A DNA stretch of 64,000 nucleotides. Origin: Ruaniaceae bacterium KH17. Its GTDB lineage: Bacteria; Actinomycetota; Actinomycetes; Actinomycetales; Actinomycetaceae. The translations under genes were made by a program, and so were the position numbers. Positions 18,099 to 27,270 of this stretch are shown piece after piece. The notes beneath the pieces are model-generated. The model saw only the letters and a program-made list of their open reading frames with translations, did not search any database and had not been told where the DNA came from. The DNA lies in NCBI GenBank assembly GCA_900199505.1, contig FZQV01000005.1:1-64000 (forward strand). The letters are read 5' to 3'. Position 1 is the stretch's first letter, and each line of letters opens with the position of its first letter.

Positions 18099-20302
18099 GT
18101 GCCTTCTTCGACACGAAGTTGGACCGGGTGGTGGGCAGCAAGAAGCTCGCCAAGATCGGCATCGAGACCGTGCGGGACCTGATGTACACCGTGCCGTACC
18201 GGATCGTGCAGCCCGGCGAACTCACCCCGCTCGCCTCGCTCCGCACGGGCGACGAGGTGACCGTGCACGCCGCGATCGCGGACGTGCATTCGCGCCAGAA
18301 GGCGGCGGGCGGCGGCTTCGTGATGAACGTGGAGATCACCGACGGCGTCTCCACCATGGCCCTCGTCTTCTTCCCGCGCAGCCGCGGCCACCAGGCCGGG
18401 CTACTGAAGTCCTTCCGTGTGGGGGAGGAGGGGCTCTTCTCCGGGAAGGTGGGCGAGTACCGCGGAGAACGCCAGCTCGCGCACCCCACCTATCACATGC
18501 TCCGCGAGGGCGAGGATATGGAGGGGGCGCTCGCCGAGTATCGCCGCGCCACGCCCATCTACCCGCGCAAGGGCTCGGTCCAGACCTGGGACGTGCACCG
18601 CGCCGCCCGCACGGTGGTGCAGATGCTCCAGCCCGACGACGTCCCCGACCTCGTGCCCGAATCGGTCCGCTCCGCTGAGCACATTCCGGGCGCTGTCGAG
18701 GTGTTCCGGGGGCTGCACACGCCCGAGACCGAGGCCGATTGGCGCAGGGCCATCCAAGCGCTGCGCGTCGAAGAGGCCTTTGTGCTCCAGACCGAGCTGC
18801 TTCGCCGCCGCGCGGCAACCAGGGCCGTGCCCACCACGGCCCGCCCCGGGCGAGCGGGCGGAATCCTCGACGCCTTCGACGCCGCCATGCCGTACACGCT
18901 CACGAACGGCCAGCGCACTGTGGGCGAGCAGATCGCCGCGGACCTCGCCAGCGCCACACCGATGATGCGGCTGCTGCAAGGCGACGTGGGCACCGGCAAG
19001 ACCCTTGTGGCGCTACGCGCGATGCTCCAAGTGGTGGATTCCGGCGGCCAGGGCGCACTCCTCGCGCCCACCGAAGTCCTCGCGCAGCAGCACCACCGCA
19101 CGATCAACGCCCTCATGGGTCCGCTCGCCGAGGCGGGGATGATTGGCGGCGATCCTAACGGCACCCGCGTGGAGCTCCTGACCGCCGCGCTCTCGGCGCC
19201 CGCCCGGCGCCAGGCATTGGCGAATGTCGCCTCGGGGACGGCGGGGATCGTCGTCGGCACGCATTCGCTGCTCTCGGAGCAGGTGCAGTTCGCTGATCTC
19301 GGCGTGATCGTGGTGGACGAGCAGCACCGATTCGGCGTGGAGCAGCGGGACATCCTGCGCGCGCGCTCCGGCGGCTCCGTGCATTCGCTGGTCATGACGG
19401 CCACACCCATCCCGCGCACCGTGGCGATGACGGCCTTCGGCGACCTGGAGACCTCTACCCTCGCCGAGCGACCCGGCGGCGGTGCGGGCGTGGACACGCA
19501 CCTCGTGCCGATGGATCGCCCCGCGTACATGGCACGGGTGTGGCAGCTCGCGCGCGCTGCCGTGGATCGCGGGGAGCGGGTCTTCGTGGTGTGCCCACGG
19601 ATCGATGCCAGCGCGCCCACCGCCACCGATGAGGATGACGGCGCCTGGGACCTTCCTGACGAGCAGGACACCCCGCAACTTGCCTCCGTGGCCGAGATCT
19701 CCGAGCGGCTCCGCGCGCTCCCGCAGTTCGCGGGTGTCGAGATTGGGACCCTGCATTCGCGGATGTCCACCGAGGCGAAGGACCGCGCGATGGCGGCGTT
19801 TGCCGCGGGAGAGGTGCCGATTCTCGTGTCGACCACGGTCGTGGAGGTGGGTGTGGACGTCCCCACAGCCACGATCATGGTGATCATGGACGCCGATCGA
19901 TTCGGCCTCTCGCAGCTACACCAGCTACGCGGTCGGGTGGGTCGCGGGACGCTTCGCGGCACGTGTTTCGCGGTCTCCAGCCACTTGACCGCTGGCGCCG
20001 AGGATACGGTCACCGTGAAGCGGCTCCACGCGTTTGCGGGCACCACGGACGGCTTCAAACTGGCCGAGACGGACCTCGAGCTGCGCCGCGAAGGCGACGT
20101 GCTTGGCGCGGCACAATCGGGGCGCGCCTCATCCCTGGCCACGTTGCGCGTGCTCGCGGATCGCGAGCTGATCGAGCGGGCGCGCGGCGCCGCAGGAGAG
20201 CTACTCGCGGCCGATCCGGAGCTCTCCACCATGCCCGATCTCGCCGCCGAGCTACGGCGGCTCGAAGAGACTCGCCTCGCCGATTACCTGGAGATGTCAT
20301 GA
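18095..20302 (+). CDS. recG: ATP-dependent DNA helicase RecG
   Basis: RecG remodels stalled replication forks and branch-migrates Holliday junctions. The 735-residue protein has an N-terminal wedge/OB region (about 60-170), Walker A GDVGTGKT, Walker B as VVDEQHRFGVEQR, TATPIPRTVAM (motif III), and QLRGRVGRG (motif VI), then the TRG-type C-terminus. It is translationally coupled to both neighbours by ATGA overlaps. Confidence 0.96.
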   Translation: MSAFFDTKLDRVVGSKKLAKIGIETVRDLMYTVPYRIVQPGELTPLASLRTGDEVTVHAAIADVHSRQKAAGGGFVMNVEITDGVSTMALVFFPRSRGHQAGLLKSFRVGEEGLFSGKVGEYRGERQLAHPTYHMLREGEDMEGALAEYRRATPIYPRKGSVQTWDVHRAARTVVQMLQPDDVPDLVPESVRSAEHIPGAVEVFRGLHTPETEADWRRAIQALRVEEAFVLQTELLRRRAATRAVPTTARPGRAGGILDAFDAAMPYTLTNGQRTVGEQIAADLASATPMMRLLQGDVGTGKTLVALRAMLQVVDSGGQGALLAPTEVLAQQHHRTINALMGPLAEAGMIGGDPNGTRVELLTAALSAPARRQALANVASGTAGIVVGTHSLLSEQVQFADLGVIVVDEQHRFGVEQRDILRARSGGSVHSLVMTATPIPRTVAMTAFGDLETSTLAERPGGGAGVDTHLVPMDRPAYMARVWQLARAAVDRGERVFVVCPRIDASAPTATDEDDGAWDLPDEQDTPQLASVAEISERLRALPQFAGVEIGTLHSRMSTEAKDRAMAAFAAGEVPILVSTTVVEVGVDVPTATIMVIMDADRFGLSQLHQLRGRVGRGTLRGTCFAVSSHLTAGAEDTVTVKRLHAFAGTTDGFKLAETDLELRREGDVLGAAQSGRASSLATLRVLADRELIERARGAAGELLAADPELSTMPDLAAELRRLEETRLADYLEMS

Positions 20303-20829
20303 GAATCATCGCCGGCACGCACGCCGGACGGCGCCTCGCCGTTCCGCCGAAAGGAACCCGGCCCACCTCGGATCGCGTGCGCGAGTCGCTGTTCTCAGTC
20401 CTGAATGGCTGGGGCGTAATTGACGGCGCGCGCGTGCTCGATCTTTACGCCGGCTCGGGGGCGCTCGGGTTCGAGGCGCTCAGCCGTGGGGCCGAATCGC
20501 TCGTGGCGGTGGACGCCTCCCGTCAGGCCACGCGCGCGATCCGCGAGAATGCCGCTGTGCTGGGGGAGCGGGTCGAGGTGCAGCAGTCATCGGTGGTGCG
20601 TTTCCTGCGCATGCCCCCGCGCGAATTCGATCTGGTGTTCATTGATCCGCCGTACGAGGAGGACGTTGACCAGGCCCTCGAGCTCCTCGCGGAAGGGTGG
20701 CTCTCGGAGCAGGGGATCGTCGTCGTCGAACGAAGCAGTCGCACCGTACCGCCGCTCCTTCCCGAAGGCTGGGAGCCCTGGGAGGAGCGCCGCTACGGCG
20801 AAACGACTCTCTGGTTGTCGGGGCGGTGA
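20299..20829 (+). CDS. rsmD: 16S rRNA (guanine(966)-N2)-methyltransferase
   Basis: The 176-residue SAM-dependent methyltransferase has motif I LDLYAGSGALGFEA (about residues 49-62) and catalytic DPPY in LVFIDPPYEED, as in RsmD, which modifies G966 of 16S rRNA. MRIIAGTHAGRRL at the start is typical. It overlaps recG by four bases. Confidence 0.92.
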   Translation: MRIIAGTHAGRRLAVPPKGTRPTSDRVRESLFSVLNGWGVIDGARVLDLYAGSGALGFEALSRGAESLVAVDASRQATRAIRENAAVLGERVEVQQSSVVRFLRMPPREFDLVFIDPPYEEDVDQALELLAEGWLSEQGIVVVERSSRTVPPLLPEGWEPWEERRYGETTLWLSGR

Positions 20830-20833
20830 TTAT

Positions 20834-20943
20834 GTCATTCTGCGCGGAGCCGGAGGCGGAGTCGCAGAGTCTAGGCCTCGCATCCAACGTGCGTTCCGGG
20901 ATCCTGCGACTGCATTCGCTACGCTCATTTCGCGCAGGAGGAC
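20834..20943. repeat. Interspersed imperfect palindrome (REP/MITE-like)
   Basis: The left arm (GTCATTCTGCGCGGAGCC..., ending GTCGCAGAGTC) and the reverse complement of the right arm (GTCCTCCTGCGCGAAATG..., ending GTCGCAGGATC) match over most of 39-45 bases, around a central spacer of about 25 bases. The motif resembles the GTCATTCTGAGCG-type palindromic intergenic repeats scattered in many bacterial genomes. It fills the gap between rsmD and coaD. I saw no second copy in this window. Confidence 0.6.
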
Positions 20944-20989
20944 GAGAGTCGTGCTGTATCACAGCGGGTGACGCCGTAGTCTTGATTGT

Positions 20990-21475
20990 ATGACACATCT
21001 GGCGATCTGCCCGGGGAGCTTCGATCCCATCACTCTCGGCCACGTGGACGTGGTCCGGCGCGCGCGTTCCATCTTCGACGAAGTGATCATCGCCGTTGCT
21101 CACAACGCCAAGAAGAGCTATGTGTTCTCGCTCGATCAGCGGGTCGCGTTGGCCCGCCAGGCGGTGCACGGAATCGACGGCGTGCGAGTGGAGGTCGTGA
21201 GCGGCCTGCTTGCGGATTTCGCGAAGGAGCGCGAGGCCGCCGCAATCGTGAAAGGGCTGCGATCCTCGCGGGATTTCGATGACGAGTTGGCGATGAGCCT
21301 GATGAACCGCCACCTCTCCGGCGTGGAGACGGTGTTCGTGATGGGCGATCCGCAGTTCTCGCACGTCGCCTCATCCATGGTGAAGGACATCGCCCGGCAT
21401 GGCGGTGACGTCACCGGCCTCGTTCCGGATGCCGTGGCGACGGCGCTCACCCGCACGTTCCGGGATGGTCGATGA
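20990..21475 (+). CDS. coaD: Phosphopantetheine adenylyltransferase
   Basis: CoaD makes dephospho-CoA from 4'-phosphopantetheine and ATP. The 161-residue nucleotidyltransferase has PGSFDPITLGHVDVV (the TxGH motif) and the later GLRSSRDFDDELAMSLMNRHL, and near the end SSMVKDIARHGGDV in place of the ISSTxIR loop. Length and order after rsmD are normal. Confidence 0.97.
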   Translation: MTHLAICPGSFDPITLGHVDVVRRARSIFDEVIIAVAHNAKKSYVFSLDQRVALARQAVHGIDGVRVEVVSGLLADFAKEREAAAIVKGLRSSRDFDDELAMSLMNRHLSGVETVFVMGDPQFSHVASSMVKDIARHGGDVTGLVPDAVATALTRTFRDGR

Positions 21476-21954
21476 TGGCCGCATCGCAAGGCGAGAGCCT
21501 GCTCGCGATCCTCGACGAACTCGCCGCGTTGCTCAAGCAGTCGAAGCAGATGCCGATGAGCGCCTCGATCCTGGTCAACAAGGCGGAGGCCCTCGATCTG
21601 CTCAACTCGGCGCTCTCCGTGGTGCCCGAGCAGGTGGCAGAGGCCGATGACATCGTCGCGGGCGCCAAAGAGGTCGTGGCGAAGGCAGAGGCGGAAGCCG
21701 CCGAGATCCTTGCCGACGCCGAACGGCGCGCCGCTGCAGCCATGGAGCGCGAGCCGATCGTTGCGGCCGCCGAGCAGAAGGCCGCTCAGATCGTGGCGCA
21801 GGCAGAGGCAGAGGCCGCGAAGCTCATGACGGACGCCAACACGTACTCCGATCGACAGCTGGAGCAGCTGGAGCAGGAGTTGGAGCAGATTGGCCGGCAG
21901 ATCGCCGCTGGCCGCCGCGTGATCCAGTCCCGCCGTGAGGAGCCCGAGGCATGA
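21472..21954 (+). CDS. Coiled-coil protein between coaD and DUF177
   Basis: The 160-residue protein has a globular-looking first 60 residues (LLAILDELAALLKQSKQMPMS...) and then a long Ala/Glu helix (about 60-155: VAKAEAEAAEILADAERRAA) that should form a coiled coil. It resembles DivIVA-like or ATP-synthase-b-like proteins at this locus in other actinobacteria; function is unknown. Its ATG overlaps the coaD stop (ATGA), and a second ATG follows directly. Confidence 0.7.
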   Translation: MMAASQGESLLAILDELAALLKQSKQMPMSASILVNKAEALDLLNSALSVVPEQVAEADDIVAGAKEVVAKAEAEAAEILADAERRAAAAMEREPIVAAAEQKAAQIVAQAEAEAAKLMTDANTYSDRQLEQLEQELEQIGRQIAAGRRVIQSRREEPEA

Positions 21955-22493
21955 GTATCCTGATCCCCGTTCACACGCTCGGCCGCCGCGCGGGCGCCTC
22001 GATGCCGCTACAGAAGGTGATCCCCGCACCCGCAGATATGGGTAGCGACGTGCTCGCCGTGCCCGAAGGCTCGGACATGGACCTCGATCTGCGGATCGAT
22101 TCTGTGACTGAAGGGCTCTACCTCAGCGGCGATGTCACGGTGGATGTCAAGGGCGTGTGCGTGCGTTGCCTCGACCCGCTGGAGAGCGAGTGGACCGCCC
22201 GCGTTGAGGAATTGTTCCTGCTTCCCGAAGCCGTGCAACGTGCCATCGACGACGGCGATGAGGACGCCCAAGAGATGTTCACGACCGACGGCGAGACCCT
22301 CGACATCGAGGGCGCATTGCGGGATGCGATCGTGGCCGAGCTACCCTTCCAGCCGTTGTGTTCGGCGGACTGCCAGGGGCTGTGCCCCACCTGCGGGATC
22401 AAGCTCGCGGACGCCGAGCCGGGCCACGCCCACGAGGTGATCGACCCTCGGCTCGCCGTGCTCGCGCAACTCCTGGAGGAGGGCGAGGAGTGA
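21951..22493 (+). CDS. DUF177 / YceD-family protein
   Basis: The 180-residue YceD-family protein has CVRC (about residues 61-64) and a second cluster CSADCQGLCPTCG (about 137-149) likely to bind zinc. In plants and bacteria the family is tied to 23S rRNA accumulation and normally precedes rpmF. Here rnc follows with a four-base overlap and no rpmF. Confidence 0.88.
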   Translation: MSILIPVHTLGRRAGASMPLQKVIPAPADMGSDVLAVPEGSDMDLDLRIDSVTEGLYLSGDVTVDVKGVCVRCLDPLESEWTARVEELFLLPEAVQRAIDDGDEDAQEMFTTDGETLDIEGALRDAIVAELPFQPLCSADCQGLCPTCGIKLADAEPGHAHEVIDPRLAVLAQLLEEGEE

Positions 22494-23194
22494 GCCTCGA
22501 CGCCGCCGAGCGCCTCGACTACGACGCGCTCACGGATTCGCTCGGGCTCTCGATCGATCCGGAGCTACTGGAGCTAGCGCTGACGCACCGCTCCTGGGCC
22601 CACGAGAACGGTGGCATGCCCACGAACGAACGGCTCGAGTTCCTCGGAGACTCCGTGCTTGGAATCGTGGTCACCGAGGAACTGTACCGGGCGAATCCGG
22701 ACCTCGCCGAGGGGACGCTCGCCAAGATGCGCTCGGCGACCGTGTCCCAAAAGGCCCTTGCGAGCGTGGCCCGGGACCACGCCGTCGGCGAATTTGTGAA
22801 GCTCGGCCGCGGTGAACTTGTGACGGGCGGGCGCGAGAAGGATTCGATCCTCTCGGACACCGTCGAAGCGCTGATCGGCGCCGCGTATCTCACCCACGGC
22901 ATCGAGCCCACCCGGGCGATGGTGCTGCGGCTCACGCACGCGCTACTGGAGACGGCGGCCGGGGGCACGGCCGGGCTGGACTGGAAGACTTCCCTTCAGG
23001 AACTCGCCGGGCAGCACGGCATCGCCGCGCCGTTCTACGAGGTCGAGGGGACCGGGCCGGATCACGATCGGGTTTTCACCGCTACCGCGATCGTGGGCAC
23101 GTTCCGCGGTACCGGCACCGGCACCTCGAAGAAGGCCGCCGAACACGTGGCCGCCGAGGCCGCCTACAAAGCCATTGCCAAAGCCATTGGTTGA
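22490..23194 (+). CDS. rnc: Ribonuclease III
   Basis: The GTG at 22490 overlaps the DUF177 stop; the product has 234 residues. The RNase III signature NERLEFLGDSVLG (about 42-54) holds the catalytic acidic residues, with DSILSDTVEALIGA as the second metal-binding helix. A C-terminal double-stranded RNA-binding domain (about 160-232) ends in KKAAEHVAAEAAYKAI. It cuts rRNA precursors and structured mRNAs. mutM and smc, which often follow, are absent. Confidence 0.96.
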   Translation: MSLDAAERLDYDALTDSLGLSIDPELLELALTHRSWAHENGGMPTNERLEFLGDSVLGIVVTEELYRANPDLAEGTLAKMRSATVSQKALASVARDHAVGEFVKLGRGELVTGGREKDSILSDTVEALIGAAYLTHGIEPTRAMVLRLTHALLETAAGGTAGLDWKTSLQELAGQHGIAAPFYEVEGTGPDHDRVFTATAIVGTFRGTGTGTSKKAAEHVAAEAAYKAIAKAIG

Positions 23195-23251
23195 GTCCCA
23201 TCCGGCGGGCCGCGAAAGACCTAGGTCCCAGTCTCAGGTAGTCTTTACCGC

Positions 23252-23893
23252 GTGAGTAGTGATCGTGAGATTCGGGTCATGATCGTTGACGACCACGAAA
23301 TCGTTCGCCGCGGCATCGCTGAGATTGTCGATCGCGCGGATGGGCTCGTTGTCGTCGCGGAGGCCGGAACTGTTGCCGAGGCGATTCGGCGCGCCGAACT
23401 GGTGCGTCCCGAGGTCGTGCTCGTGGACCTGCAACTGCCGGATGGCACCGGAATTGACATCATTTCCCAGCTCAAAGAGGTGCTCCCGAGCGCGCACCCG
23501 ATCGTGCTCACATCCTTCGACGACGACGAAGCCCTCACCCAGGCGCTGCACGCGGGTGCGAAGGCGTACCTGCTGAAGACCGTCCGCGGCGCCGAGATCA
23601 CCGATGTGGTGAAGGCCGTTGCCTCCGGCCGCACGCTCCTCGATGAACGCACCGTGACCCGCCGCCGCGCGGATCACGGCGACCCCACCGCGAACCTCAC
23701 GCCTTCCGAGCGCAAGGTGCTCGAGCTGATCGGCGACGGCATGTCTAACCGTGAGATCGGCGAGAAGCTCGGCGTGGCCGAGAAGACGGTCAAGAACCAC
23801 ATCACGTCGCTGCTCGCCAAGATGGGCCTGCAGCGCCGCACCCAGGCCGCCGCATGGGTGGCCGGCCAGCGCGCCAGCTCCTGGCGGCAGTAG
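23252..23893 (+). CDS. NarL/LuxR response regulator, DevR/DosR-like
   Basis: The 213-residue regulator has a receiver domain with acidic pocket DDHE, phospho-acceptor Asp59 (VVLVDLQLPDG) and conserved Lys near 109, then a LuxR-type helix-turn-helix (about 148-205). The recognition helix VAEKTVKNHI and the following LLAKMGLQRRTQAA are very close to mycobacterial DevR/DosR, which binds palindromes of type GGGACTwwAGTCCC. It ends exactly where the convergent kinase gene ends, and such a box-like palindrome lies upstream of cydA. The inferred role is response to low oxygen or redox stress. Confidence 0.85.
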   Translation: MSSDREIRVMIVDDHEIVRRGIAEIVDRADGLVVVAEAGTVAEAIRRAELVRPEVVLVDLQLPDGTGIDIISQLKEVLPSAHPIVLTSFDDDEALTQALHAGAKAYLLKTVRGAEITDVVKAVASGRTLLDERTVTRRRADHGDPTANLTPSERKVLELIGDGMSNREIGEKLGVAEKTVKNHITSLLAKMGLQRRTQAAAWVAGQRASSWRQ

Positions 23894-25543
23894 CTACGTC
23901 AGCGGGGCGGTCCATTTCATCAGGGTGCCGCGGCCGTTGGTGCCCGGCGTGAGCGAGAAGTCGCCGCCGTGGCGGCGGGCGCGCGCGGTGAGATTGCTGA
24001 GGCCGGAACTCCGCGTCACCTCTGGATCCACGCCGCGGCCATCATCCTCGACCTCCACGCTCACGCTCCCGGAGATGCCACGCCCGTCGAGGAGCACGCG
24101 CACCTGCACCGAGTTGCCCTTCGCGTGCCGCGCCGCGTTGGAGAGACCTTCGCGCACGACGGCAACCAGGTCGTCTGCGATGTCCGCATCCACCCGGGAT
24201 TCGACTTCGTCCACGAGCGGGTTCTCGCTGTCGTCATCCAAGATCGTGCCATCCACGGAGATGATGAGGGACGGGGCGTAGCCGAGGGCCGTCCGGCCGA
24301 TCGAGGTCTCGCGGCGTAGCCGCTCCACGAGCACCACGTCCTCGTCGTCCGTGCGTAACGACTGCACGATCGCGCGGATCTGACGCACCGATTCATCCAC
24401 CGAGGAGAGCGAGTTCTCCATCGCCTGCGCGAGTTCGTCCTCGCCCTTCTCGGCGAGTTGGTTGCGGGCGCTGTGGATCTGCATTCCGGTAGCGAAGAGT
24501 TGCTGGATTGCCAGATCGTGCAGGTCCCGCGCGATCCGCTGCCGTTCCTCGAACAGGTTGGCGACGTCGTCAGCGTGGCGGGCGGCCGCCAACTCGAGAG
24601 CGAGGGCGGCCTGCTGCGCGAGGCCCTCGGCCATCATGAGTTCGGAATCCTCAAACTCGGGGCGGCCCACGTCACGCATCACGACGATTACACCCAGGCC
24701 GTCACCATGCGCAAGCATCGGCGCATACATCGCGGCACCGAAGTGCCGCAGAATCGGGATCCGCATAGGAATCGCGCGTTGCAGTGAATGGACAATCACA
24801 CCCACACGTTCGCGGAGCACCGAAAGTGCGCGACCATTCGGTGGGAACTGGATACCCAGGAGTTGATCCGCAAGCACACCATCCACAATCTCGCAGGCCC
24901 AGGTATCGCCCACGGAGGGCAGCACGATGAGGCAGCAGTCGGCGTCCGCCACCGTGCGAACCCGCTGCGCGATCATCGTGAGGACTTCCTCCTCGTCGGC
25001 GCCCTCAAGGAGGGACGTGGTGATCTCCTGGCTCACCTCCATCCAGCGGGCGCGCGCCCGGGACTGCGCGTAGGCGCGGGCATTTGCAATGGCGATCGCG
25101 GCAGCCTTAGCAAGCTGCTGGACTTGGGTGACGTCCTGGTCAGTGAAACCACCAGGTTTGTCCGAGAGGTAGAGCCGACCAAACACCTGGTGCTGAACCC
25201 GGACCGGCACGCCGAGGAAGGAGCCCATCTTTGGGTGGCGCTTGGGGAAACCGGTGAACGCGGGGTGCGCGCTGAGATCGTCGAGCCGCAAGTACCCCTC
25301 AACCGGAATCTCGGCAAAAAGACCATCCCCGTGCGGAGAGAAGCCAAGCGCCTGCCGCAGTTCTTCGCTGATCCCGTGATACACGAAGAGCGATGTGTCC
25401 CCCGTGTTGTCGAGCACGGCGAGGGCGCCATAGCGGGCGCCCGTCAGCTCGGCCGCCAGATCCACGAAGTCCTGCAGGACCTCCGGCAGATCGAGCTGCC
25501 CGGTCAGCGTGAGGGAGGCGCTGAGGAGCCGATCGTCCGTCAT
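23894..25543 (-). CDS. Two-GAF histidine kinase, DevS/DosT-like
   Basis: The 549-residue protein has GAF-A (about 17-160), GAF-B (about 178-322), a HisKA_3 box EERQRIARDLHDLAIQQLFA with His342 as phospho-acceptor, and an ATPase domain with the G box DDGRGVDPE near the end. No membrane segment is seen, so it should be cytosolic. In DevS and DosT of mycobacteria GAF-A binds heme through His149/147; allowing for the shorter N-terminus here, His103 in KRHPKMGSFLGVPV is at the matching place. Heme sensing of O2, NO or CO is therefore plausible but unproved. The gene overlaps the end of cydC by four bases and is the last gene of the cyd operon. Confidence 0.85.
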   Translation of the reverse strand: MTDDRLLSASLTLTGQLDLPEVLQDFVDLAAELTGARYGALAVLDNTGDTSLFVYHGISEELRQALGFSPHGDGLFAEIPVEGYLRLDDLSAHPAFTGFPKRHPKMGSFLGVPVRVQHQVFGRLYLSDKPGGFTDQDVTQVQQLAKAAAIAIANARAYAQSRARARWMEVSQEITTSLLEGADEEEVLTMIAQRVRTVADADCCLIVLPSVGDTWACEIVDGVLADQLLGIQFPPNGRALSVLRERVGVIVHSLQRAIPMRIPILRHFGAAMYAPMLAHGDGLGVIVVMRDVGRPEFEDSELMMAEGLAQQAALALELAAARHADDVANLFEERQRIARDLHDLAIQQLFATGMQIHSARNQLAEKGEDELAQAMENSLSSVDESVRQIRAIVQSLRTDDEDVVLVERLRRETSIGRTALGYAPSLIISVDGTILDDDSENPLVDEVESRVDADIADDLVAVVREGLSNAARHAKGNSVQVRVLLDGRGISGSVSVEVEDDGRGVDPEVTRSSGLSNLTARARRHGGDFSLTPGTNGRGTLMKWTAPLT

Positions 25544-27270
25544 ACCGCCCCCGCGTAGCTGGTGTGCCGTTCCATGAGTTCATTATGTGTGCCGCGATCG
25601 AGCACGCGCGCCGGCGGGCCATCGCCGAGCCAGATCACCTCGTCCGCTGCGCTCAGCGCTCCCAGGTGGTGTGTGGCGATCACGATGCCGCGACCGGACT
25701 TCGTGAGGCCGAGTAGATCACGCAGCAGCGCCTGAGCCGTGGCCTCGTCGAGGTGCTCCGCAGGCTCGTCGATGAGCAGGATCGGCGCGGGGGAGGCGAG
25801 CGCGCGGGCAACGAGCAGACGGCGGCGCTCGCCACCCGAGATGGTGGTGGCATCCGAGCCCAGCACAGTCCCGAGGCCGTTCGGCAGGCTCGCGAGCCAG
25901 CCACCCAATCCGGCCAGATCTAGTAGTCCATGCGCCTCCTCAGCGGTGACGTCCCCGCGCGCAACCCGCAGATTCTCTAGCACCGTGGTGTGGAAGACAT
26001 GCGCGTCTTCGGCGGTCATCGTCACGAGTCGCGAGACCGAGGCACGCGTGGCCCGCGCGAGCTCGATCCCCGCCACTTGTACGGAACCCTCCTGCGCTGG
26101 AAGGAGCCCCGCAAGGGTCATCAGCAGTGTGGTCTTCCCGATGCCGCTCGGCCCCACCAGCGCAACCGCGCGGCCCGGTTCGATCGAGAGGTCGATGCCT
26201 GTGGCAACGACGCCGTGCCCGGGCCAGCCCACGCTCAGGCGTGATGCGTTGATGGCCGCGTGGACGCCGTCGGGCAGCTCCTCGTGACGCTCGTCCGCTG
26301 GCGCGTTCAGGATCTCGGTGACGCGCACTGCCGCGCCCGCAGAGCGCACCAGCTGCACGGCGGCCGCTGGGAGCATCGCCGTGCCCTCGAAGGCGGCAAG
26401 AGGGGTCAGCACCACCACGGCCAGTTCCACGGGATTGAGGGCCCCGCTCGCAAGGGCAGGGAGGCCGACGGCGATGGCCCCCACCACCGCTAGACCCATC
26501 CCCAGGAGATCCATCCCTGCGGCAACGGCGGTGGGCCGTGCGGAGCGATCCTGGAGGGTGGCAAGGTTGTCTTCCTGTGCGCGCAACGTGTCCCGAAGGG
26601 CGCTGTAGCGGCCATTGACGGTAAGTTCGGCGCCGGAGTCCACAAGCGTCATCGCGGTGGCCGCCAGATCGGCACGGGCTTCAGTGGCTGCGACCTCCGC
26701 CGCCCGGGCACCACGTGCCGCGAGCAACGGCCCGAGTGTCCCGGCCAGGAGCAGACATGCCGCCAACACGAGTCCGGACAGCGGATTGAGCCAGGTCACC
26801 AGGACAATGGTGCCCAGGCCCACGACGCCGGCCACTGCTGCCGGTAGCAGGGCGCGCACCACGAGATCACCCACCGAGTCGATGTCCGCCCCCGTGCGCG
26901 CGAGCAGGTCCCCACGCCGGAGGGATGCGACACGTTCGGTGGGGGACTCAGAGAGGCGCTCGTACACCGCAGTCCGCAGCGTGCTCATGCCGGCCAGGGC
27001 TACGTCATGGGAGGCGAGGCGCTCCAGGTAGCGCAGAACAGAGCGGGCGATACCGAAGGTACGCACACCGACGGCCGCCACAGAAAGCTCGAGCACTGGT
27101 GGCATCTGCGAGGCGCGTGCGATCAGCCATGCGGCGGTCGACGTGAGCGCCACGGAGGCGCCGAGGCCAAGCGACCCGAACAGGACCGCGAGAGCGACGC
27201 GGCCACGCCGTAGCTCCAGGAGCGTCCATGCGCGCCGGACCGCCGCCCATTCCTTCGAGGTGAGGATCAC
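25540..27270 (-). CDS. cydC: ABC transporter subunit CydC
   Basis: The 576-residue half-transporter has six hydrophobic segments (to about residue 310) and an ATPase domain with Walker A GPSGIGKTT, signature ISGGERRRLL and Walker B ILLIDEPAEHLD. With CydD it exports thiols or handles heme at the inner membrane and is required to assemble cytochrome bd. It overlaps cydD and the kinase gene by four bases on each side. Confidence 0.92.
   Translation of the reverse strand: MILTSKEWAAVRRAWTLLELRRGRVALAVLFGSLGLGASVALTSTAAWLIARASQMPPVLELSVAAVGVRTFGIARSVLRYLERLASHDVALAGMSTLRTAVYERLSESPTERVASLRRGDLLARTGADIDSVGDLVVRALLPAAVAGVVGLGTIVLVTWLNPLSGLVLAACLLLAGTLGPLLAARGARAAEVAATEARADLAATAMTLVDSGAELTVNGRYSALRDTLRAQEDNLATLQDRSARPTAVAAGMDLLGMGLAVVGAIAVGLPALASGALNPVELAVVVLTPLAAFEGTAMLPAAAVQLVRSAGAAVRVTEILNAPADERHEELPDGVHAAINASRLSVGWPGHGVVATGIDLSIEPGRAVALVGPSGIGKTTLLMTLAGLLPAQEGSVQVAGIELARATRASVSRLVTMTAEDAHVFHTTVLENLRVARGDVTAEEAHGLLDLAGLGGWLASLPNGLGTVLGSDATTISGGERRRLLVARALASPAPILLIDEPAEHLDEATAQALLRDLLGLTKSGRGIVIATHHLGALSAADEVIWLGDGPPARVLDRGTHNELMERHTSYAGAV

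Noticed and set aside
18559-20232. 557-codon minus-strand frame antisense to recG
   Set aside because: Ser/Arg/Thr-rich shadow of recG; recG helicase motifs are intact on the plus strand.
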